From an uncultured delta proteobacterium (GTDB taxonomy: Bacteria; RBG-13-61-14; DRUE01), in contig CAIUDS010000543.1 of assembly GCA_903897985.1 (NCBI GenBank), forward strand, positions 1-11,727: a stretch of DNA of 11,727 nucleotides, written 5' to 3'. A model generated the notes under the pieces. The model searched no databases. It had not been told where the DNA came from and was given only the letters and a program-made list of their open reading frames with translations. Shown here piece by piece: positions 6,984 to 11,727 of the stretch; position 1 is the stretch's first letter; each line of letters opens with the position of its first letter. The translations under genes and the position numbers were made by a program.

Positions 6984-8393
6984 ATGACCACCATCCTTTT
7001 CCTCCAAACCGACTGGCTCGAACATCTCGGACCGCTCTACCTCTCCGCTTTTCTCAAAAGCCAAGCCATCTCCTCCAGCCTGCTCATCTCCCGCTCCCCG
7101 CAAAAGATCGCACGGGAAATCGCCGCGGAAAAACCCGAGTTCCTGGCCATGTCCCTTCCCTCCGCCGGACACCGCCCGGCGCTGGAACTGCTCGCCAAGC
7201 TTAAAGCCGTTGTGAAAATCCCGGTGGTGATCGGCGGACCGCACCCGACCTTTTTCCCGGAAGCCCTGGCCCATCCCGCGGTGGATTTCATTCTCCAAGG
7301 CGAGGCCGAGGAAAGTTTTTATCAACTGGTTTTGGCGCGCCGAAATAATTCGGGCTTCGAGCGGGTGGCGGGACTCGGATACAAGCAAAACGGCGGACTG
7401 AAATACAATCCGCCGGCGCCGCTCCGAGAAAACCTGGACGCGCTTCCCTTCCCGGACCGCTCGCTTTATCTGCGCTACGGCTTTTTCCGGCGCCTCTCCA
7501 TGCGGCGGGTGATCGCCTGCCGGGGCTGCCCGTTCAGTTGCCGCTATTGCTTCAACACCCCGCTGCGCGAGTTCTATGCGGGCCGGGGAAAATATGTGCG
7601 GCAGCGGAGCGTGGATAATATCCTCGCGGAATTGAAAGAATTAAAGCCGATCAGCCGGACCATCAACTTCGTGGATGACAGTTTCGGCTTGGACCGCGGG
7701 ATGGCGCGGGAGTTGTTCGCGCGCTATGGAAAAGAAATCGGCCTGCCTTTCATCATCAACCTGCGGCCTGAGCAGGTGGACGCGGAACTGGCCAAAGCGC
7801 TCGCCGGAGCCGGCTGCTACTGCGCCCAGATCGGCATCGAGTCCGGGAACGGCCATTTGCGCGAGCAGGTGCTGGGCCGGAAAATATCGGACGAGCAGAT
7901 CAAGTCCGCGGCGCGGCTGCTCTCGGAAAACGGCATCAAGGTCCTGAGCTATAACATGCTCGGCCTCCCCGGCGAGACTTTGGATCAGGGCTTCGAAACC
8001 ATCAGCCTCAACCGCGAACTCAAAATTGATTTCCCCCGCTTCTCCATCTTCCAGCCCTATCCCGGCACCGAACTGGGCGAGGAGATCATTAAACAAGGAT
8101 TGGCCGACCGCAAGGACTTGCTGAAAAAATTTTCGCCCAGCTACTTCCACTCCAGTCCCCTCAACCTGCCTGAAACCCGCAAACTGGAAAATCTGCAAAA
8201 ACTTTTTTGGCCCGCGATCAAATTCCCCGGCCTGGAATCGGCCATAAAATCCCTGACCAAACTCCCCCGCAATCCCCTCTTCGATCTGGTCTTCCTCTCC
8301 GCTATCGCCGTCCAATATCGGAGAGCGACCAATCTCTCTTTCTCTGAGACCATGGAATACGGATTAAAGAACCTCGCGCTCTATTTCGGCTAA
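6984..8393 (+). CDS. B12-binding-domain radical SAM protein
   Basis: Radical S-adenosylmethionine enzyme of 469 aa with an N-terminal cobalamin-binding-type Rossmann domain. That domain (about 1-130) shows VVIGGPHPTFFPEAL (81-95) and ILQGEAEESF (103-112), typical of the family. The lower-axial His motif DxHxxG is absent; the region reads TDWLEHLGPLYLSA, as in many members of this class. The radical SAM core has C182-x3-C186-x2-C189 (CPFSCRYC) for the 4Fe-4S cluster, DDSFG (231-235), IGIESGN (283-289) and MLGLPGET (325-332). The C-terminal about 100 residues are a helical extension. Such proteins carry out methylations, ring changes or other radical chemistry, often on lipids or natural products; the substrate cannot be told here. 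The ATG lies 3 bp after the previous stop and lacks a strong ribosome-binding site, so translation is likely coupled. It is the last gene of the plus-strand block. Confidence 0.93.
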   Translation: MTTILFLQTDWLEHLGPLYLSAFLKSQAISSSLLISRSPQKIAREIAAEKPEFLAMSLPSAGHRPALELLAKLKAVVKIPVVIGGPHPTFFPEALAHPAVDFILQGEAEESFYQLVLARRNNSGFERVAGLGYKQNGGLKYNPPAPLRENLDALPFPDRSLYLRYGFFRRLSMRRVIACRGCPFSCRYCFNTPLREFYAGRGKYVRQRSVDNILAELKELKPISRTINFVDDSFGLDRGMARELFARYGKEIGLPFIINLRPEQVDAELAKALAGAGCYCAQIGIESGNGHLREQVLGRKISDEQIKSAARLLSENGIKVLSYNMLGLPGETLDQGFETISLNRELKIDFPRFSIFQPYPGTELGEEIIKQGLADRKDLLKKFSPSYFHSSPLNLPETRKLENLQKLFWPAIKFPGLESAIKSLTKLPRNPLFDLVFLSAIAVQYRRATNLSFSETMEYGLKNLALYFG

Positions 8394-8410
8394 ACTTGAA
8401 TATGCCGAAA
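8384..8410. terminator. Short inverted repeat between convergent genes, possible bidirectional terminator
   Basis: TTTCGGC (8384-8390) and GCCGAAA (8404-8410) form a perfect 7-bp stem around a 13-nt loop at the end of the radical SAM gene, in the 39-bp gap before the oppositely oriented epmA. No T-run follows the stem on either strand, so it is not a classical intrinsic terminator. The placement fits a shared transcription end, but the structure is weak. Confidence 0.3.
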
Positions 8411-8432
8411 AAGCGGAACGGACAGGTGGCGG

Positions 8433-9443
8433 TTAGATTTCCCGGAAGGGGATCAGTTGGTCGAGGCTCTCGAGCCTGAGCAAGGCCAGGCACAATCTTT
8501 CCAGACCGAGCGACACGCCCGCGCAGGGCGGCAGGCCCAGCCGCAGGCTCCCCAGGAATTTTTCCGGCAACGGAATCTCGCTTCGCCCCAGCTTCTTTCG
8601 CTTTTTCATTTCCGCCTTTAGGCGCATAAGCATTTCCTCGGGATGAGTATTTTCGGTGTAGCCGTTCGCAACCTCGATCCCGTTCAGATACAACTCAAAC
8701 CTTTCGCAAAGCCTGGAATCGTCATCCTTGAGCTTCCCCTGCATGGCGAACGGCGCCGGCCAGTCGTAAATAAAAATCACGCCCTGGTTTTTCAACCACG
8801 GGTCCAGCAACTCGACCAAAGCCAACTCGAACAAATCCGCCCAGTCCATGCCCGAGGTCTTGAGTCCGGGGATTTTGCCGGCCAGAAGCCGGGCCAGTTG
8901 GGCGGTCCGGGTCAGTTCCAGAAAATCCAAATCCGCGGCCTTGCTCATGGCCTCGCGCATGGTCATTTTAGCAATGGGCTTCTTAATCCCGCAAAGTTCC
9001 GAAAGCATTGCTTCCAGCTCGGCCATCAGGAATTGGTAATCCGCGCCCTTATGATACCATTCGGCCATGGTGAATTCCGGGTGATGATGCGCGCTGAATT
9101 CGCCTTGCCGGAAGGCCGGGCCGAGATAGAAAATATTTTCAAAGCCCGCGGCCATCATGCGCTTGAGCAGGAGTTCGGGCGAGGTCTGGAGAAAAAGTCG
9201 GCGCTTTTTGCGCCGGTCGAACACCGATTGAAAATTCACCGGGAAGGATTCGAGGTTCAAGTCGGGCACGGTCTCGGGTGAAAGCGCGGGGAGGACCATT
9301 TCGAGGTATCCCCGGCTTTTGAGCCAATTGCGGATGGCGTCGCGGGTTTTCAAGAGGAAGCGATAGTTTTCTTTGAGGATCTGGTTGGCGAGAAATCTTT
9401 CCGGGCCGTTTTTGAAGTCGGGGTCAGAGCCACTCGGCTTCAT
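8433..9443 (-). CDS. epmA: Elongation factor P--(R)-beta-lysine ligase (EpmA/GenX/PoxA)
   Basis: Lysyl-tRNA-synthetase-like ligase of 336 aa (E. coli EpmA is 325) that activates lysine or (R)-beta-lysine with ATP and attaches it to a conserved lysine of translation factor EF-P. It consists only of the class II synthetase catalytic core, with no anticodon-binding domain. Visible landmarks are LFLQTSPELLLKRMMAAG (83-100), motif 2 FYLGPAFRQGEFSAHHHPEFTMAEWY (105-130), ERFELYLNGIEVANGYTE (247-264) and motif 3 GVSLGLERLCLALL (309-322). Each matches EpmA closely. The ATG has GGAG (9449-9452) 5 nt upstream and overlaps the end of the ImmA-like gene by 20 bp, suggesting coupling. Neither efp nor epmB (the lysine 2,3-aminomutase partner) is in the window, so whether the substrate is alpha- or beta-lysine here is not known. 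Confidence 0.95.
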   Translation of the reverse strand: MKPSGSDPDFKNGPERFLANQILKENYRFLLKTRDAIRNWLKSRGYLEMVLPALSPETVPDLNLESFPVNFQSVFDRRKKRRLFLQTSPELLLKRMMAAGFENIFYLGPAFRQGEFSAHHHPEFTMAEWYHKGADYQFLMAELEAMLSELCGIKKPIAKMTMREAMSKAADLDFLELTRTAQLARLLAGKIPGLKTSGMDWADLFELALVELLDPWLKNQGVIFIYDWPAPFAMQGKLKDDDSRLCERFELYLNGIEVANGYTENTHPEEMLMRLKAEMKKRKKLGRSEIPLPEKFLGSLRLGLPPCAGVSLGLERLCLALLRLESLDQLIPFREI

Positions 9444-9987
9444 CGCATCTCCGGTATTGGGCGAGGTCGCGCAAACGGCCCTGCATGGTGATGGTGTTGA
9501 TGCCGAAGATCTTGGCCAGCTCGCTGGCGGTTTCCCCGAACTTTTCTCCGCTCAGCTTTTTGAGGGGCGGGACCATCCGGTTGAGCATGGGGATGGGCGC
9601 CAGGAGCTCGAGCGCGAAATAGTCGGCCTCCATTTCCTTGGGATTGAGCTTGGGCGGCTCGTAGATGCGGAAGCGGCGGGAGATCTGGCAGCGGTGGTTA
9701 CTGCCGTGGTGCAAAAAGGAATGCGCGATCTCATGGGCAATGGTGAAGCGGCTGGTGGGCTCGCGCGCGGCCAGGCGGTAGCGGATGATGCGGTCGCGGC
9801 CGCGGCTCAGCAGTTCGCCGTCATAGCCCTGGGGGAGGCGCGCGGCCAGGACTTGGTAACCCTGGAACAACTCGAAAAAGTGGGTAAAGGAAAAGGGCGG
9901 ATTGAAGAACCCGATCCGGTTATGGACATAACTGACCGTGGCGATAATTTTGTTTTCCTGGTTAACGCTGATCTTGTCCATCTCCAT
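9424..9987 (-). CDS. ImmA/IrrE-family zinc metallopeptidase
   Basis: Protein of 187 aa with the ImmA/IrrE (DUF955, M78-like) peptidase signature HEIAH (85-89) in FTIAHEIAHSFLHH, followed by EMEADYFALELLAP (118-131), whose acids would supply the third zinc ligand. In characterised relatives such proteases cleave or inactivate a partner XRE-family repressor (ImmA/ImmR of ICEBs1, IrrE-PprI/DdrO of Deinococcus). No helix-turn-helix repressor is encoded next to it here, and no phage or integrative-element genes are nearby. Its immediate partner is epmA, which starts 20 bp before this gene ends. ATG 9987 is taken as the start; ATG 9981 is possible and neither has a clear Shine-Dalgarno site. A family member is certain; a housekeeping or stress role is inference. 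Confidence 0.9.
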   Translation of the reverse strand: MEMDKISVNQENKIIATVSYVHNRIGFFNPPFSFTHFFELFQGYQVLAARLPQGYDGELLSRGRDRIIRYRLAAREPTSRFTIAHEIAHSFLHHGSNHRCQISRRFRIYEPPKLNPKEMEADYFALELLAPIPMLNRMVPPLKKLSGEKFGETASELAKIFGINTITMQGRLRDLAQYRRCDEAEWL

Positions 9988-10000
9988 CGCTCATCCCGCC

Positions 10001-10026
10001 AACTTCAAATTTTTTGACGCGAAGTT
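10001..10026. repeat. Inverted repeat in the leader of the ImmA-EpmA genes
   Basis: AACTTC (10001-10006) and GAAGTT (10021-10026) are perfect 6-bp inverted arms separated by 14 bp of AT-rich sequence. The repeat lies 14 bp before the ImmA-like ATG and between that ATG and a weak promoter candidate. It could be an operator or a leader hairpin. Arms this short also arise by chance. Confidence 0.35.
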
Positions 10027-10033
10027 ATTTTTA

Positions 10034-10062
10034 ATTCTACCATTAAGGACTGCGGCGCGCAA
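10034..10062 (-). promoter_or_regulatory. Weak sigma-70 promoter candidate for the ImmA-EpmA genes
   Basis: On the minus strand, TTGCGC (10057-10062, 3 of 6 to TTGACA) and TAGAAT (10034-10039, 5 of 6 to TATAAT) are 17 bp apart. Transcription would start near 10027 and give a leader of about 40 nt containing the AACTTC/GAAGTT inverted repeat. The -35 box is poor and lies inside the end of the upstream membrane protein gene. Confidence 0.25.
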
Positions 10063-10534
10063 AGAGCCGGAAAAAAACAACCGAGAGCGGGGTCAGGCTG
10101 AGCCAGATCGCGGAAATATAAATCCAGCTCCCGTTCGGACCCATGGTGAAATGCCTGGTCTCAACCTCGCCTAAATAGTCGCTCAAAATTCCAGCGACGA
10201 TCCCGAAGCCAAGATACAGCGCAAGCGCGAGCCGCGGCCGGGGCCGTTTCCGCACGAACTCCGACCCGAGTGCAAAGCTCATGGTGAAAAACATCCAGGC
10301 CAGGCTCAACGATAACGCGGAATGTCCGATCGGCCACAAGCCATGCACCGAATAAATCTGATGCTCGGCGCCGAACCATTCGATTATAAAATTAAAAGCC
10401 GCGATGACGAAGCCGGCAAGCAGCGCCGCGGCGATTTTTCTTTTGGAAGCATGGGCAAGATAGGCGACCAAAACCGCGAGCGCGATCGCGCAGATCATGA
10501 TGCCCAGGGAAAAAGTATAGGCGGAGATACTCAT
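10043..10534 (-). CDS. Five-helix integral membrane protein, unknown function
   Basis: Protein of 163 aa with about five hydrophobic segments (near 7-27, 34-52, 67-89, 101-119 and 137-158) joined by short loops, with basic residues at 31-33 and 95-101. Several polar residues lie at helix ends or within helices and could be functional: E52-W53, H64, H71 and the loop SDYLGEVETRH (118-128). I do not recognise the family. Its ATG overlaps the MarC-type gene's stop by 4 bp (ATGA), so translation is coupled and the two proteins may work in the same membrane process. A 55-bp gap then separates it from the ImmA-like gene. Confidence 0.8.
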   Translation of the reverse strand: MSISAYTFSLGIMICAIALAVLVAYLAHASKRKIAAALLAGFVIAAFNFIIEWFGAEHQIYSVHGLWPIGHSALSLSLAWMFFTMSFALGSEFVRKRPRPRLALALYLGFGIVAGILSDYLGEVETRHFTMGPNGSWIYISAIWLSLTPLSVVFFRLFARRSP

Positions 10535-11160
10535 AACCCGAAGAATTGTTTAACGCCGGAGAGGATGTATTGCACGGCGAGCACGATCAGGATGAGGCCC
10601 ATGATGCGGGTGAGCAGGTTGAGCCCGGTCTGGCCGATGAGCTTGAACAGCCGCTCGGCTTCCCAGAACAAAACCAGGGTGATAAGCAGGACCAGGAACG
10701 CACTGCCGAGCACGGCCATTTTGCTGGCCAGGATTTTATACTGTTCGGCCAGGACCACCACGGTGGTGATGGCGCCCGGTCCGGCGAGCATGGGCACGGC
10801 CAGCGGCACCAGCGAGACATCCCCGCGCTCCGCGCTCTCCGCCACTTCGGCTTCCTTGCTCTTCATGCCCAGCGGATAGGCGAAGAGCATGGGCAGGCCG
10901 GCCATGAAAATGATGACGCCCCCGCCGACCTGGAACGCCGTGATCGAAATGCCGAAAAAGTCCAGGATGTATTTGCCGGCAAAGGTGAAGACCAACAGGA
11001 CCGCGAACCCGAACAGACAGGATTTCGCGGCGATCCTGCGTTTCGAGCTGGTGGCGGCGTCCTTGGTTAGGGCCAGAAAAATGGGGATGGCGCCGAACGG
11101 ATCTATGATCGCGAACAGCGCGATGAAGATGCTCAATATTTTCGTTAAATCTAATTGCAT
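10531..11160 (-). CDS. MarC-family (UPF0056) inner membrane protein
   Basis: Six-helix membrane protein of 209 aa, the usual size for the MarC/YhgN/YchE family. Landmarks are IALFAIIDPFGAIPIFLALT (13-32), FQVGGGVIIFMAGLPML (76-92), LAVPMLAGPGAIT (120-132) and RIMGLILIVLAVQYILSG (185-202). The DPxGxxP and PxLxGPG motifs form the two half-repeats typical of the family. MarC was once linked to multiple antibiotic resistance, but that link was later withdrawn; the transport role, if any, is unsettled. ATG 11160 is chosen because the family signature begins right after it. The frame stays open upstream to 11421, but that part merely overlaps the iron-sulfur protein gene. The start overlaps the QueG-like stop by 10 bp and the end overlaps the five-helix gene by 4 bp. 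Confidence 0.94.
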   Translation of the reverse strand: MQLDLTKILSIFIALFAIIDPFGAIPIFLALTKDAATSSKRRIAAKSCLFGFAVLLVFTFAGKYILDFFGISITAFQVGGGVIIFMAGLPMLFAYPLGMKSKEAEVAESAERGDVSLVPLAVPMLAGPGAITTVVVLAEQYKILASKMAVLGSAFLVLLITLVLFWEAERLFKLIGQTGLNLLTRIMGLILIVLAVQYILSGVKQFFGL

Positions 11161-11727
11161 TTTTTCATTTTCCCCACCGGGCACGCCGACATGCAGAGAT
11201 GACAGTTCGAGTGATAGCCGAGCATGAGCGTCTGCGACACCTCGCTGATCCAGTCCTTGGTGGTGAACATGCTCCGGAGCAGGTCGCGCACCCTCATCCC
11301 GCCCAGCAGCGGCCGGGTGAGATAGGCCTTGCATTTCAAAACCTCGACCGGCTTCTCCGCGGTCCCGCCCTCGAACGCGTTCACCGGGCACACCTCCACG
11401 CATTTGTCGCAATGCGTGCAAACCTCTTCCTTCAAGGGTCCGTCCGGTTCCAGCGCCGCCTCCGTGATCACGCTCGCCAGCCGGTGCCGCCCCCCGAACT
11501 GGGGCGTGATCAATAAATTATTCCGGCCCCGCGTGCCCAGGCCCGCGGCCACCGCGGCGTTGCGGTGCGCGAACTCGCCGATAAAATTCCTGCCGCCCAG
11601 GAACTCGACCGGCATGGTGCTGGGCATGTGCACCGACGGATACCCCTCGGCCTCCAGCATCCGCGCGATCCGCGCCGCGGCGTTGTCCACGAACGAATAG
11701 CACATCAGGATGTCCTTGATCGCCGGC
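11151..11727 (-). CDS. Epoxyqueuosine-reductase-like 4Fe-4S protein (N-terminus outside window)
   Basis: C-terminal about 190 residues of a protein related to QueG, the cobalamin- and iron-sulfur-dependent epoxyqueuosine reductase. The reading frame stays open to the window edge, so ATG 11705 is unlikely to be the real start. Counting from that ATG, AHRNAAVAAGLGTRGRNNLLITPQFG (46-71) matches the conserved AVRAGLGxxGKN...G block. C96-x2-C99-x2-C102-x3-C106-P is the first cluster motif, C125 (LKCKAYLT) is the conserved extra cysteine, and C168-x2-C171-x3-C175-P is the second. The GK of GxxGKN reads RG, and the tail after the second cluster is only about nine residues, so there is no HEAT-repeat extension. 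It probably belongs to an uncharacterised QueG-like subfamily rather than being QueG itself. The stop overlaps the MarC start. Confidence 0.85.
   Translation of the reverse strand, partial: PAIKDILMCYSFVDNAAARIARMLEAEGYPSVHMPSTMPVEFLGGRNFIGEFAHRNAAVAAGLGTRGRNNLLITPQFGGRHRLASVITEAALEPDGPLKEEVCTHCDKCVEVCPVNAFEGGTAEKPVEVLKCKAYLTRPLLGGMRVRDLLRSMFTTKDWISEVSQTLMLGYHSNCHLCMSACPVGKMKKCN

Noticed and set aside
9373..10017. A plus-strand open frame opposite the ImmA-like gene, and a similar one at 8643-9281 opposite epmA
   Set aside because: The minus strand carries the HEIAH peptidase motif and the EpmA class II motifs. The plus-strand translations look like nothing known.
10014..10042. Plus-strand TTGACG as a -35 box
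   Set aside because: No acceptable -10 lies 16-18 bp downstream, and no plus-strand gene follows.
11161..11421. N-terminal extension of the MarC-family protein by 87 residues
   Set aside because: The extension lies wholly within the QueG-like gene in another frame, and the 209-aa form from 11160 matches the family length and begins with its signature.

Overview
The window comes from a GC-rich, Gram-negative-type (diderm) bacterium. The evidence is a lipobox lipoprotein, a second exported protein and a PilS/PilR-like sigma-54 two-component pair. EpmA, an ImmA/IrrE protease, a B12-type radical SAM protein and a QueG-like iron-sulfur protein fit an environmental lineage of the Desulfobacterota, Acidobacteriota (Aminicenantia) or a similar deep-branching kind. 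No marker here fixes the phylum, so that placement is a guess. GTG and TTG starts are used, supported by good Shine-Dalgarno sites. No tRNA, rRNA, CRISPR array, transposase or phage gene is visible.

Plus strand, 1-3432: the 3' part of a PAS-containing sensor histidine kinase overlaps by 4 bp its NtrC-family, sigma-54-dependent response regulator. This is followed at once by a class IV (BCAT-like) PLP aminotransferase that begins with TTG. The three look like one operon. A 100-bp gap (3433-3532) holds five tandem 8-bp pyrimidine-rich units, then a plausible sigma-70 promoter whose start point would lie almost on the ATG of the next gene.

Plus strand, 3533-8393: a degenerate receiver-domain protein, a small lipoprotein of unknown function, an unusually long MmgE/PrpD-family protein, an exported TPR plus PsbP/DcrB-like protein that overlaps the PrpD gene by 14 bp, and, 3 bp further on, a B12-binding-domain radical SAM enzyme. 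The close spacing suggests co-expression. The joint role is unknown.

Minus strand, 8433-11727: read in the direction of transcription, a QueG-like 4Fe-4S protein (cut by the window edge), a MarC-family membrane protein and a five-helix membrane protein form an overlapping chain. After a 55-bp gap with an inverted repeat come an ImmA/IrrE-type metallopeptidase and EpmA, the lysyl-tRNA-synthetase-like ligase that modifies elongation factor P. These two overlap by 20 bp. The two gene blocks converge at 8393/8433.

No clearly new multi-gene system is obvious. The best leads are the degenerate receiver with a possibly duplicated strand and a near-leaderless promoter behind a tandem repeat; the PrpD-like protein with an inserted helical segment of about 85 residues, coupled to an exported protein and a radical SAM enzyme; and the coupled ImmA-EpmA pair.
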